Of a stretch of 64,000 bases of DNA, positions 24,385 through 33,085 are shown piece by piece. Position 1 is the first letter of the stretch; each line of letters starts with the position of its first letter. Origin of the DNA: CATOSP01 sp965204715 (GTDB lineage Bacteria > Chloroflexota > Dehalococcoidia > Lucifugimonadales > UBA3495); the NCBI GenBank assembly GCA_965204715.1, contig OZ242009.1, positions 3,224,001 through 3,288,000 on the forward strand, written 5' to 3'. Position numbers and translations under genes: made by a program. Under the pieces are notes generated by a model that made no database searches, was not told the DNA's origin, and saw only the letters and a program-made list of their open reading frames with translations.

Positions 24385-24480
24385 AGAGCCAGGAAAACCC
24401 TACACCATCAGCCGTGTAATGGGAGTAATTTTCTGGCATCTCTTTTGTATCATTTATTGCAAAAATCACCCCAGAACAGC
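24385..24480. repeat. Dispersed ~95-bp imperfect repeat, copy B
   Basis: GAGCCAGGAAAACCCTACAC and about 70 further bp match copy A at 17725-17810; the shared later parts include AGTA-TTTT and TTTGTAT. It lies in a 634-bp gene-free gap (24085-24718), about 240 bp before a small HTH gene. Apart from this repeat I see nothing in the gap. Confidence 0.55.
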
Positions 24481-24718
24481 TACGGACCGGACTTCAAGCC
24501 CGCGTGGACGCGGCGGTTTAGAAGGGCATATGGGCATATAATGGATGGGCGATGGACCCCTGGTCTGGCCGTCGCATGCGCCGCCGTTAGTGGGCTTTGG
24601 CCCGACAATGCCGGTGAGGCTGTGGCGGCGGGATGTGGTGCTGACCTCGACTAGGCCGGGCAATTGGCTTGCGGACAACTGTGGCGTGTACGGACAAGGA
24701 CAATAGGGAGGTAGGACT

Positions 24719-24985
24719 ATGAACGAAATAGAACGGGAGGAGGACTGTTGCTCCCCACCCTTCCCACAGGACTTCGGCGAGCGGCTGGAGCGGCTGATCG
24801 AGCTTGCCGGTCTGTCGCGGGAGGAGTTCGCTCAGCGCCTTGGCATTGACTTTGACCGGGTGGCCCAGTGGTTCGAAGGCGCGGAACTAACCGGCGGAGA
24901 GGTGTGGCACGTCGCCCGGATGGCGTATTCAATCCCCGGCGGCATGGCGATCATAATTCCAGAGACGGCCGGGGGCACGGAGTAG
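24719..24985 (+). CDS. Small XRE-like helix-turn-helix protein
   Basis: An 88-residue protein with a GGGAGGTAGG Shine-Dalgarno site. The helix-turn-helix runs from about residue 18: FGERLERLIELAGLSREEFAQRLGIDFDRVAQWFEGAEL in outline, the classic XRE pattern with FAQRLGI as helix 2 and DRVAQWFEG as recognition helix. The C-terminal third (MAYSIPGGMAIIIPE) is hydrophobic. Likely a local transcription regulator of the mobile or defence region that begins just downstream. Confidence 0.75.
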   Translation: MNEIEREEDCCSPPFPQDFGERLERLIELAGLSREEFAQRLGIDFDRVAQWFEGAELTGGEVWHVARMAYSIPGGMAIIIPETAGGTE

Positions 24986-25024
24986 CGAGGGGGTCCGCGC
25001 GGCCAAGCGCCTCCTGCGTCAGGA

Positions 25025-25264
25025 TTAAACGGTGCCGTTGCACCCGGCAAGTTCGGCGGCGGCTCTGCGGTCGGAGTCAGCGAAAGGATGCTGGGGGTCC
25101 AGGCTGACGGCCTGGTCTAGGTCATCGACTGCCTCGGGGTGCCGACCTAACTCGATGCGGGACCTCCGCCTCTGAAAATAGGACTCGGCGTCCTCTGAGT
25201 CAAGCCTTATAGCCCGGCTGAGGTCCTCCGTCGCCTGGTGGTTGTCTCCCAGATTGCTGTGCAA
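25025..25264 (-). pseudogene. TPR-repeat protein fragment
   Basis: Seventy-nine residues containing about two tetratricopeptide repeats: ATEDLSRAIRLDSEDAESYF and PEAVDDLDQAVSLDPQHPF, each with the A-x-DLDQA and L-P/S pattern. The start lies in the middle of a repeat and has no clear ribosome-binding site. TPR proteins normally have several more repeats, so this is probably the 3' remnant of a longer gene. Confidence 0.55.
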
Positions 25265-25352
25265 TGGCTCCTAGCCCGAACAAGAGACCCCATACCGAAA
25301 CCAAATTGGCCCCATACTCAGCTCGTAGAACCTTCCTTGTGGTGGGAGAATC

Positions 25353-26066
25353 ATGACAGAAACACACATCAGAGAATTCTTGAGCCAGTATTCTGTTGAT
25401 GAGCTCATCAACAAGGGAGTTCTCCGAGGAAATACGCGGCTGTTAAACAACAACAGTGTTTCTCGGCTAATTGAATTTATGGCCGAACAGGATGTCAGTC
25501 GCCTGGTAGCGCCGGAAAGAGACTGGTTCTTAACCTCCCAGCGAGATTTTCAGAACCCTCTCTCTACGGAAGCGAAGCGGGGCAGAGTTGATGACTTGGC
25601 CAACCAGGGTAACGTATTCAACCAACAGAATACGTCAATAAACCCGCATTTCGCTGGAGGCACAGGTCCCGAATTGGATAATCAGGATGAATCTGACGAG
25701 CTTAGATTTGGCTTGGAGCGGGACTTACAAAGGGCCTTGCGCGCCAACATCGAGCAACTTGAACCTGGACTAAAGGTCATAGACGGGGGTGTAGAACGGA
25801 GCATAGAAGGCGGGAGGATCGATATCACCGCTGAAGATTCCGAAGGTTGCTTGGTAGTCATCGAGCTAAAAGCTGGCAGGGCCGAACTAGCCGCAATAGG
25901 ACAGCTCCTTTCCTACATGGGTAGTGTGGCTAACGATTTGAACCGCCCCATTAGAGGGATCATCGTTGCCAATGACTTTCATCCTCGTCTAGTCCTCGCC
26001 GCCAGGGCAGTAGCAGACATCACCCTAATGGCCTACTCGTTTCAGTTTTCATTTACTGAGGAATAG
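25353..26066 (+). CDS. NucS/DUF91-like endonuclease
   Basis: A 237-residue protein. The C-terminal half shows the NucS-type PD-(D/E)XK core: SIEGGRIDITAEDSEG followed by LVVIELKAGRA (Asp...Glu-x-Lys), then a helix AAIGQLLSYMG and the strand RGIIVANDF. The N-terminal half is different from archaeal NucS and contains a Gln/Asn-rich linker (NVFNQQNTSINPHF). The ATG follows GTGGGAGAATC. GC content drops visibly from this gene onward. It heads a cluster of phage-defence genes, so a nuclease role in defence is more likely than mismatch repair. The fold call is good; the substrate is unknown. Confidence 0.8.
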   Translation: MTETHIREFLSQYSVDELINKGVLRGNTRLLNNNSVSRLIEFMAEQDVSRLVAPERDWFLTSQRDFQNPLSTEAKRGRVDDLANQGNVFNQQNTSINPHFAGGTGPELDNQDESDELRFGLERDLQRALRANIEQLEPGLKVIDGGVERSIEGGRIDITAEDSEGCLVVIELKAGRAELAAIGQLLSYMGSVANDLNRPIRGIIVANDFHPRLVLAARAVADITLMAYSFQFSFTEE

Positions 26067-26184
26067 GTGCGTCTTGGCGTACTGACTCGGTATGGGAAAT
26101 TGGGATCGACCTAGGGTAAGTCCTGGCTGTGGATTCCGGCGAAATTCTTTGACGCGCGCCGTAGCGAGCGTAAGCGACAATTTT

Positions 26185-26636
26185 CTAGGTATAGACTTTG
26201 GGGCGACGGACCACGTGGTCAAGCCCTTCTCGCCCACGGAGCTGGCGCCCCGGATCCCGGCCGCCCTCGGGAAGCGGCTGGAACTCTTTCCGAGGGAGCC
26301 GTCGGGTGGTTCTTTGCCGAGGGAGAGCTGGGCATCGAATACGCCCGGCGCCGGGTGACCCTGGAGGGGAATCCGGTGCCGATCACCGCAATCGAGTTCC
26401 GGATGCTGCTGGAACTGTCGGCCAACGCCGGGCGGGTGCTGACCTACGAGCACCTGCTGCAACGGGTCTGGGGGGTGGAAGGCGACGGCGACCTGCGGCC
26501 GATGCGCACCGTGGTCAGGAGCCTGCGGCGCAAGTTGGGGGACGACTCCGACGACCCTGCCTTCATCGCCAATGTGCCAGGGGTGGGGTACAGGATGCCT
26601 CGGAGTGAGGCACAGAGAGAAGAGGGAAAATTATGA
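26185..26636 (+). pseudogene. Remnant of a kinase/regulator fusion: receiver end plus winged helix
   Basis: The sequence closely resembles the C-terminus of the 17895-20306 gene. DFGATDHVVKPFSPTEL continues in one frame, then the frame shifts near 26325-26355. After the shift, LGIEYARRRVTLEGNPV... EFRMLLELSANAGRVLTYEHLLQRVWG... RSLRRKLGDD...VPGVGYRM gives a full OmpR-type winged helix. The kinase, PAS and GAF parts are missing. A paralogue decayed by deletion and frameshift; an ORF from 26355 could still make a free DNA-binding domain of 93 residues, ending 4 bp into the next gene. Confidence 0.75.
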
Positions 26637-27577
26637 CCAGCCGAGACTTCATGGATTTGCGCACTACGTTCTCTAATCAGTCCCGGGACATATGGGAGCG
26701 TCTCAGCTACGTCAAGGACTCATACATAACCAGGGGTTCCTTGGGCCCGGTAAGATTCGGCGAAGAGACCATTACAGACCTGATAATGATGGACCTCTAC
26801 AGGAGAGGGTCAACAGTGGCCCACTTCAGCCAAACTGCCAAACCGGACGAGGCCCTGTGGGGCACGGATTTTGAGCTTTGGCTCGGGTCTGATCAGTTGG
26901 GGTGGTTTCGTTTCGCTATTCAGGCCAAGAAGCTCAGCCTGACCGATGACAGGTACTCCAGTCTCACGCAGGGCAATAACAATGGCGAGCAGATAGACCT
27001 CCTTGAAGAATACGCTCGACTCAACCATGCCGCCCCCCTGTATTGCCTTTACAACTTTACCGGGAACGCTGATGAGCGCCGACATTATCATTGCCGCGAC
27101 GGCCAGCCGGAGTTGAAGGAACTTGGTTGCACCGTCACTCCTTCATCGAACATCCGGATGGCTATAAACAGGTGGGGGGCAAAGAACTTCCATAGCATCC
27201 ACAGCAAGAGGAACACTCTTCCTTGGCGATGCCTGGTTGCATGCCCAATGGTGCAGCGGTCGCTGGTGGCCTTGTCAGCCGACAGCAATGCCCTACCTGT
27301 ACTTGAAGCGTTACCTTTGTTCGACCCAAATTCGTGCTATCACCGGGAGTTGCCTGTGGCACTACAGAGGGATGGAGGTGGCGTCACCATTAGGGAAAGC
27401 GAGAGTGGCGGCGCTCTTATTTCGATCCGCCTGGATGCCGAACGTGACGTCCTCGACCCGGCGGACCGTGTTGATCGGCCCGTAAGGACTGATTTCAGGG
27501 AGAGATACCAACGGGAGGCGGGAGTGCCAAAAGCGTCTGCGGTCCTGGACGTGGAGTCTCTGACACAAGCCGGATGA
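26633..27577 (+). CDS. DUF6615 family protein, nuclease-like
   Basis: A 314-residue protein starting at ATG 26633, overlapping the stop of the preceding remnant (ATGA), with AGAGAAGAGGG upstream. The N-terminal half has the DUF6615 pattern: ETITDLIMMDLYRR, then GTDFELWLGS, WFRFAIQAKKLS. The Asp/Glu followed by QAKK resembles a PD-(D/E)XK nuclease core in which Gln-x-Lys replaces Glu-x-Lys. The rest shows no motif I recognise. Family members occur in defence islands; their biochemical activity is not established to my knowledge. Neighbours on both sides fit a defence context. Confidence 0.7.
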   Translation: MTSRDFMDLRTTFSNQSRDIWERLSYVKDSYITRGSLGPVRFGEETITDLIMMDLYRRGSTVAHFSQTAKPDEALWGTDFELWLGSDQLGWFRFAIQAKKLSLTDDRYSSLTQGNNNGEQIDLLEEYARLNHAAPLYCLYNFTGNADERRHYHCRDGQPELKELGCTVTPSSNIRMAINRWGAKNFHSIHSKRNTLPWRCLVACPMVQRSLVALSADSNALPVLEALPLFDPNSCYHRELPVALQRDGGGVTIRESESGGALISIRLDAERDVLDPADRVDRPVRTDFRERYQREAGVPKASAVLDVESLTQAG

Positions 27578-28165
27578 TGTTCGGAGTCAGTGAACCCGCT
27601 GGGAACTGCTGCGCTCCGCAGGGAAGCCGGAGGAAGTTGTGGTTGCGACCGACGCGGAACCCCCGCGACTGGCTTTTCTCGGGTCGTTGCCCAATCGCGG
27701 AACGCGGTGGAAAGGGCACGACTACTGTGGCCAGTTCGCTATGGGTTCATCGACTGGGACTCCTTCGACAAAGGAGGCGAAGCGAGTGTCTGAGCATCCA
27801 GCGCAACTATATGAAAGGATGTGAGACCGGGGCCATACAGACGTGAAAACGTGAGGTCGTGGGCTATAGTGATGGGAAAAGAAGGCAGGAGGTTTTTGCA
27901 GGACCTGCGTGCCGGCTTTTGGGCCGCGCGCCTCCATTAATGATTCCGGACGATGACGTACCCTCGGTTGCGGGCCGATTGAGCGTATGATAACTTGCCC
28001 TACACCGGAAGGTGAGATGGGAGGGGTTCGTTTGCAGCCTCGTAACTCACAACGGAACTAGACGTCGATTCAGCAAGGGATTGGTCAAACGTCGTGGAGC
28101 GTGGCTTTGGTAGCGTAGATGTCCAGGAGGGCGAGCGACCGGCCAAAGGTTGCCGGGGCTTGCTT
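27578..28165. other. Gene-free gap before Kiwa pair
   Basis: I find no convincing gene in 588 bp. Short open frames exist on both strands but have biased, Arg/Gly/Ser-rich translations and no ribosome-binding sites. The promoter of the kwaA-like gene should lie in the last 150 bp, but no clear -35/-10 pair stands out. Confidence 0.5.
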
Positions 28166-28741
28166 ATGGAGCTGTTTCCAAGACGCCAATATCGCGAGCA
28201 GCTGCGCTTTTGGCGTCTTTGTATGGTGCTTGTTAGCTTCGCGCCTCTTTTCTTATTGCTGGCCGTACGAGGGAATTCCGTGGTCCCCGAAATCTGGACT
28301 TGGGGAGTTTGCGCTTCGCTGATAGTTGTGCCGTTGACCTTTCTGATTCTGCGAGTTGTGGTCGTATGGAATTCGGAAGGAACGGGCCAGGTCGAAGTTG
28401 GTACAGTGGAAGACAACCGCACCCATCTCCTTGCTTATCTATTCGCCACTATGCTTCCCTTCTACAGGTCTTCACTCGATACTTGGCGGGACCTCGCAGC
28501 CATAGGGATCGCGTTGGCTTTTATTGTGTTCCTTTTCTGGTATCTGCGGCTCCACTATGTCAATTTTCTCTTGGCCCTGTTTCATTATCGTGTCTATACT
28601 GTTTTTCCTCCAGATGGAACCGAAGGATTCCACCGACGGACTCCTTTAGTGTTGATAACCAGGCGCAACTTTCTGTCGCGAGGGGAGCTTCTCACGGCTA
28701 GGCGGCTTAGCGATACCGTTTATTGGGAAACCAGCGAATGA
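28166..28741 (+). CDS. kwaA: Kiwa-type membrane protein KwaA-like
   Basis: A 191-residue membrane protein. I start at ATG 28166 (MELFPRRQYREQLRF); a GTG at 28094 would add an unlikely charged 24 residues. Four hydrophobic segments are visible: WRLCMVLVSFAPLFLLLAV, VCASLIVVPLTFLILRVVVV, LLAYLFATMLPF and LAAIGIALAFIVFLFWYLRL, followed by a cytoplasmic tail. Kiwa systems pair a four-TM protein that senses phage effects at the membrane with the DUF4868 protein KwaB. The next gene is such a protein and overlaps by ATGA. KwaA identity rests mainly on topology and partner. Confidence 0.72.
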   Translation: MELFPRRQYREQLRFWRLCMVLVSFAPLFLLLAVRGNSVVPEIWTWGVCASLIVVPLTFLILRVVVVWNSEGTGQVEVGTVEDNRTHLLAYLFATMLPFYRSSLDTWRDLAAIGIALAFIVFLFWYLRLHYVNFLLALFHYRVYTVFPPDGTEGFHRRTPLVLITRRNFLSRGELLTARRLSDTVYWETSE

Positions 28742-29637
28742 ACTTCGAATTCAACGGCATTCAAAACGTCGAGTTTGGGATCTGTACGAGGCAAAGGGGT
28801 GAGGTTGGTTTTTTCGATGTCCCGGTTGACAACGAAGTGCGCCAGATGCTCCAGGAGATGACGGCCAGCACATGGGACCAGATGAACGAGGTATCCAACC
28901 AGCCTACTGCCTATGAACCTTCCCAAGCATACTCGGGAAAACAGCACCTCTCCATCGATGCGACGGACCCGTCGGTAGAACTATTCCGCAACCTGCAGCA
29001 AGCGGTATCCTGCGAGCCTGGAGGGAATGTTCTTCGGGACCCCCGAACGATATTCTGCTACTTTGCCAGGCTGCGCGATGGTGATGGGCAAAGGCTAGTC
29101 GCGATGCGAAGGTCAAGCTCATTTAAGGGCGTGCTCAAGCAGAAGAACCGGATTGTTTCGCTGAACGACGACCGTTTAAGAGCAGTCGGCGACGACTTGT
29201 TCCGACTGGACTACGATTTTGATGTTCTTGTAGACGACGAAGAGGTGCGAATTCTGCGTGTGCCGGGATTTGAGACACTGGGTTCGTTGCAGAGCGTCAT
29301 CCGAGAAGCGGCTTACGAGAATATCCAAGTGTTGCAGGACTCTTTACAGTTCGTTGAAGTGGGTCTTGACGAGCTTGATACCTCGTTCAGCGTCAGCGTA
29401 GCTCGCAGATTAGCGTCCGTCAAAAACCAACGTCTGGCGGGAATCACTGTCGATTCGTTGCGTGCTCAGTGTCTAGACAACAACGTTGAATTCACCGAGA
29501 CTAAGGAAGGTCTGCGATTCGAGGAAAATGCCCTGGAGGACTTGCTGGATATTCTAGACCGGAGGCGCTATGTAGACGGTTTGGTTCCAGGCGAAAAAGC
29601 GCGTTACAAGGCCAACAGCAGGCAACGGCTGGGGTGA
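28738..29637 (+). CDS. kwaB: Kiwa protein KwaB-like, DUF4868
   Basis: A 299-residue soluble protein. Start ATG 28738 overlaps the kwaA-like stop as ATGA, so the two are coupled. The middle contains the DUF4868 features: LVAMRRSSSFKGVLKQKNRI, LNDDRL, then FRLDYDFDVLVDDEEVRILR and the VPGFE turn. The C-terminal half is helical. KwaB is described as the DNA-binding effector that works with the membrane protein KwaA to stop phage replication. The visible match over the DUF4868 core is good, which makes the pair a convincing Kiwa system. Confidence 0.82.
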   Translation: MNFEFNGIQNVEFGICTRQRGEVGFFDVPVDNEVRQMLQEMTASTWDQMNEVSNQPTAYEPSQAYSGKQHLSIDATDPSVELFRNLQQAVSCEPGGNVLRDPRTIFCYFARLRDGDGQRLVAMRRSSSFKGVLKQKNRIVSLNDDRLRAVGDDLFRLDYDFDVLVDDEEVRILRVPGFETLGSLQSVIREAAYENIQVLQDSLQFVEVGLDELDTSFSVSVARRLASVKNQRLAGITVDSLRAQCLDNNVEFTETKEGLRFEENALEDLLDILDRRRYVDGLVPGEKARYKANSRQRLG

Positions 29638-29787
29638 ACTCAAGGAGAACCCGGGTCGCTGAAGCTGCCTCACTCTGGAAACAGGTGCCTGCATCCGTGG
29701 AGTTTACCACCGTACTTGCCGTGCCCGGTCGCCCAAGCGCGTGTGCGCGATAAGGGACCATGACCCCGTGCAGGCCAACGACAATGT

Positions 29788-30312
29788 TTAACGGTCAACA
29801 TTCCGCTCGTCAAGGGCGTGATCAAGAAAATCGCTAAGTTCGCCCACAGTCATGAACAAGTGATGCGGCCGCGATTCGATGAGCAGGTCAATTTCCTCGC
29901 TGCCCCAGCCAGCTCCGATGGCGATAACTCCGGCTCCGTGAGAGGCATGGGTGTCCTGAGCCCGGTCGCCGACATGATAAGATGCTGTTGCATGGGCGCC
30001 ACACGACTGTAATGCCAGAGTCAAACCATACGGGTCCGGCTTCTGTCTGCGCCCCATCTGATGATACCCGATTACCGTTTCGACGGGCCACCGTTGCCGT
30101 TTTGCATATTCCCTGACCACCATGTCCGGGCTGCTGGTGACAATGGCCAGCGGTTGCTCTAGAGCGTGTAACTTGACCAGCAATTCAGTAATGCCCGGAT
30201 ATGGTTCCAGCGCCCGCATACGTGCTCTCACTGTAGACCACTCACGGGCTTGTCTGAGGGGAGCCACCTCGCTCGTGTCGACCAATGTTTGATCGAAGTC
30301 GAATATCAGCAT
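29788..30312 (-). CDS. HAD-family hydrolase in PRTase-DprA operon
   Basis: A 174-residue HAD phosphatase. Motif I is FDFDQTLVDT at residues 4-13 with both catalytic Asp. Motif II is the Ser in AIVTSSPD, motif III is the Lys in RRQKPDPYG, and motif IV is VGDRAQD. The cap is small (subfamily I type, phosphoglycolate-phosphatase-like). Its start overlaps the dprA-like gene by 7 bp, making it the third gene of a minus-strand operon with a PRTase and DprA. In that context it may process a nucleotide or sugar-phosphate made by the PRTase. Catalytic class is secure, substrate unknown. Confidence 0.85.
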   Translation of the reverse strand: MLIFDFDQTLVDTSEVAPLRQAREWSTVRARMRALEPYPGITELLVKLHALEQPLAIVTSSPDMVVREYAKRQRWPVETVIGYHQMGRRQKPDPYGLTLALQSCGAHATASYHVGDRAQDTHASHGAGVIAIGAGWGSEEIDLLIESRPHHLFMTVGELSDFLDHALDERNVDR

Positions 30313-31490
30313 TGAGCATCCTCTAGGGTCAAGGTCAACTGTTCCGGCTCCAGCTCGGGACTCGGCGTGAATTCTTCGGGAATGTCAAGGGAATCGTGGC
30401 CCGCAATTGGGCTGGGGTCTTGGGTTTCAGCCGACTCTGTACCGGGAGTGGGCATCGCCGTGGGAAGCGGAATCGGACCCAAAGTCCCATTGGTCGTCCA
30501 TGCATCAGTGATTACGTCGACTCTCTCCCACATCGATAGGTAGCGGTTACCGGTTGCTGGCTCAGGTGTCCTGGTATCTGCTCGGATTGGAAGTCCCATG
30601 ATGAAGCTTCCGAGTTCTTCCTGGTCGGAGATTCCAACGGCGGCCCCATCGCCAATTAACATTTGATTGCCGCGAGTTTTGCTAGCTGATAGAAACTGCT
30701 CCGGGTGGTTGATGCACCCTACGGGCCGCTGCTGCTGATGGGAGTACTTGACCGTGTGCATTGTTCCGCCCTTCACATCCGTTTCGATCACTAGCACCCG
30801 GTCTGAAAGACCGCTCTGTATCCGGTCCCGGTACGCGAAGGCCCACCTCGTCAGTTTGGCACCGACTGGACTTTCGCTGACCAGGCAGCCACCACCATCC
30901 AGAATCCTGCTCGCCAGCTCACGATTTGCGGCGGGATAAACCCGGTCCAATCCATTAGCCAGAACTGCTACTCCGGTGCCATTGGCATCCACACATCCCT
31001 GATGAGCTCTGGTGTCGCAACCCAAGGCAAGACCACTCACAACCACTATTCCTGCCTCCGCCGCCAATCTCCCCGCAGTAAGAGCGGCCCGCTCTCCGAG
31101 GGATGTGGGCTCGCGAGTCCCGACTATGGCGACACTCTTGGCCTCGTGAAGGGTCTGGACTTCTCCCTTGACAAATAATACGGCGGGCGGGTCGTCTATT
31201 TGGCGCAAACGCTGAGGGTAGTGTCCGGCAGAGAACGGGACCACTTGAATCCCGGCCTCACACGTTTCCTGCAACCTCAGTCCACTATGCTCCCATGCCC
31301 ATTCTTGCATGGATGACGACCCAGGCAGCCGCTCCGCTAAAGAAAAAAACAAGTCTCGGGGTGCCATGTAGCTCCGCTCTTCGGCAACGGAATCGAAGAG
31401 TTGCAGGGCCCTTCGATTCCGAACTCCCTTCATCATGGTCAGGGATAAAAGGACCCGAGCCTCCTGTAGGGACGTCACATCTAGGGTCAT
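30306..31490 (-). CDS. DprA/Smf-like protein, ShosA-like
   Basis: A 394-residue DprA family protein. I prefer ATG 31490, with AAAAGGTGA 6 nt upstream, over GTG 31499 that overlaps the PRTase stop. The Rossmann core is clear: VAIVGTREPTSLGE near residue 125, VVVSGLALGCDTRAHQG, VAVLANGLDRVYPAANR, and LVSESPVGAKLTRWAF then RNRI-like YRDRIQSGLSDRVLVIE. The last 90 residues are Pro/Thr/Glu-rich and disordered. Classical DprA loads RecA in transformation. Here the operon partners are a PRTase and a HAD, the arrangement of the ShosTA defence/toxin-antitoxin systems, in which the DprA-like protein restrains a PRTase toxin. Confidence 0.83.
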   Translation of the reverse strand: MTLDVTSLQEARVLLSLTMMKGVRNRRALQLFDSVAEERSYMAPRDLFFSLAERLPGSSSMQEWAWEHSGLRLQETCEAGIQVVPFSAGHYPQRLRQIDDPPAVLFVKGEVQTLHEAKSVAIVGTREPTSLGERAALTAGRLAAEAGIVVVSGLALGCDTRAHQGCVDANGTGVAVLANGLDRVYPAANRELASRILDGGGCLVSESPVGAKLTRWAFAYRDRIQSGLSDRVLVIETDVKGGTMHTVKYSHQQQRPVGCINHPEQFLSASKTRGNQMLIGDGAAVGISDQEELGSFIMGLPIRADTRTPEPATGNRYLSMWERVDVITDAWTTNGTLGPIPLPTAMPTPGTESAETQDPSPIAGHDSLDIPEEFTPSPELEPEQLTLTLEDAQC

Positions 31491-31495
31491 GCGAT

Positions 31496-32179
31496 TCACC
31501 TTTTGTCAAACTTATACCAGAGTTGGTTCCAAGCCGGTGGAATGTGGCTATTGGGTGAACCCTGGAAATTTGGGTCGTATTCGTTCCAGTATTCGTGCTT
31601 GCCCGGGGCTAACCCGTACACCTTGGCCTGAGGATTTTGCTTCTTGATCGCCCTGGCGCTGTAGGAAAGTGTAATTCCGCTAGTGATCAGGTCATCCACG
31701 ACAAACACATTCTCCGTGGTCACATCGCCCGCTTGGAAATTCGCCTCTTCCAGAATCTCTATCCGTTGGTCCAGGGACTTACGAGGCATGTGCAAACTCG
31801 CGTGACGGCGTTTGCTTAGCAATTTGGGAGAGAATTCACTGCTGGATTGGGCGGCGCAATGCCGGGCAAGAACCGAGAGCGTTCCACTTTCAGAAGCAGT
31901 CGTTTCACTTGACCTTACCGCCGGAGTGAATGTTACGGACTCGCCGTTCAGGCTCAAGGCGTCCAAAAGCACCGGAATCGCCATTCCTAGCACAGCGCGT
32001 GCCGCATTTCGCGAGGCTGGCACCCCGTCCTTAACCCTTAGGAATCTCCTAGACCACAACTCTTCCCGATGATCCCTGTCGAGGAACCTGTAACCAATGG
32101 CAAATGCCCCGTCTACGGAGTGGCCGTGGTCCAGTTGTCTAAAGTGTAGCCACCCACTGAGGACACGCGCTACAGCCAA
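31496..32179 (-). CDS. Phosphoribosyltransferase-domain protein, ShosT-like
   Basis: A 227-residue protein starting at TTG 32179, chosen because AGGAGGGTGACAC sits immediately upstream. The PRPP-binding loop is VFVVDDLITSGITLSYSARA near residue 165, the standard type I PRTase signature with two Asp and the TSG turn. The N-terminal half contains RDHREELWSRRFLRVKDG, resembling ComF-like relatives. It is the first gene of a three-gene minus-strand operon with DprA-like and HAD genes, and its stop overlaps the dprA-like region. In ShosTA the PRTase is the toxic component; the same role is proposed here by analogy. Confidence 0.78.
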   Translation of the reverse strand: MAVARVLSGWLHFRQLDHGHSVDGAFAIGYRFLDRDHREELWSRRFLRVKDGVPASRNAARAVLGMAIPVLLDALSLNGESVTFTPAVRSSETTASESGTLSVLARHCAAQSSSEFSPKLLSKRRHASLHMPRKSLDQRIEILEEANFQAGDVTTENVFVVDDLITSGITLSYSARAIKKQNPQAKVYGLAPGKHEYWNEYDPNFQGSPNSHIPPAWNQLWYKFDKR

Positions 32180-32287
32180 GTGTCACCCTCCTATCGTACC
32201 GGCCATGCCGTTATGGTATCAGCGCCCTGTCTTACTCTGAGCACAGGCGGCTATACGCTGGGCCGATTCGTTTCGGTCTTACATGTC

Positions 32288-32301
32288 GACAACCTGTTGT
32301 C
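32288..32301. promoter_or_regulatory. Palindrome in the PRTase upstream region
   Basis: The 407-bp gap 32180-32586 holds no gene. It contains the palindrome GACAACCTGTTGTC, overlapping a minus-strand TTGACA (32303-32298) that could be the -35 of the PRTase operon with a poor -10 (TAAGAC). Possible operator. Confidence 0.4.
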
Positions 32302-32586
32302 AACTTCTGCGCAGTCTGGCAAAGGCAACGGCCTCGGTCAAGGGAATACATTCACTGCCAATGGAGGGTTCCGATCTGATGGTGGCTGCAGCGGCTAAAG
32401 AATACGCGAGACGGTTCTTTGATGCGTGGGTTGCCCGGAAAACGGCCGCCGGCAGCTTTGACCACCTCTGCCCTGTTCTCTTGTCGATTGGTTCCTTCGG
32501 CATATGCCCACGTTCCTCTCTCGCCGTCGGCTAGGTGGTTCTTACCCCATCCTGGGGCAGACTTCTGAGGGTCGATACCGGGATGT

Positions 32587-33075
32587 TCAAAATGGCAACT
32601 CATCGGGGTCTCGATTCGCTCGGGCCTCATTAAACAGGCGTTCCATCTCGGTAGCCTCTTTCTCGGACGGTTCGCGATAGCACAGCACGAAGTCAGCCCC
32701 GAAGCGAACTAATTCCACGTCGGGAGGCATCAGATGTCCCAGTGAGCGGTTGTCCTCTCCCTCGGGATCAAAGGCGCCCACAGCCAGTGATGACGGGTTG
32801 TAGGCTATCATAGTCTTCCCATCAGGCCGCAGGTAGTGGCTGACAGGTCTAGGCGAAAAATCTCCATCGATTCGCGACCCTTCATACCCGCCAACCCATG
32901 TCTTCACTTCAGACTCTTGGGGACCTTCCTTCCACGCTACGAGTATGGACGCGCCTCCCGCGTAACGATGGGACCTCACGGAAAAGTTAACGCCCGGGAA
33001 GTTGCCCTTGAGGGTCCTCCGCACCAGTTTCGCCACTTCAACCACGTCAAGGTATCGCGGCACTAAATGAGTCAT
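32587..33075 (-). CDS. LPD29-domain protein in Argonaute operon
   Basis: A 162-residue protein. ATG 33075 is preferred since GGAGGGACA precedes it. The first 60 residues match the large-polyvalent-protein-associated domain 29 pattern: YLDVVEVAKLVRRTLKGNFPG, VNFSVRSHRYAGGASILVAW. The middle has GSRIDGDFSPRPVSHYL, and the C-terminus is charged. LPD29 occurs in phage and mobile-element proteins and as a stand-alone domain; its function is unknown. The gene overlaps or abuts the nuclease gene, so it is the third gene of the pAgo operon. Whether it is a regulator, an immunity factor or an unrelated passenger cannot be told. Confidence 0.65.
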   Translation of the reverse strand: MTHLVPRYLDVVEVAKLVRRTLKGNFPGVNFSVRSHRYAGGASILVAWKEGPQESEVKTWVGGYEGSRIDGDFSPRPVSHYLRPDGKTMIAYNPSSLAVGAFDPEGEDNRSLGHLMPPDVELVRFGADFVLCYREPSEKEATEMERLFNEARANRDPDELPF

Positions 33076-33085
33076 TGTCCCTCCT

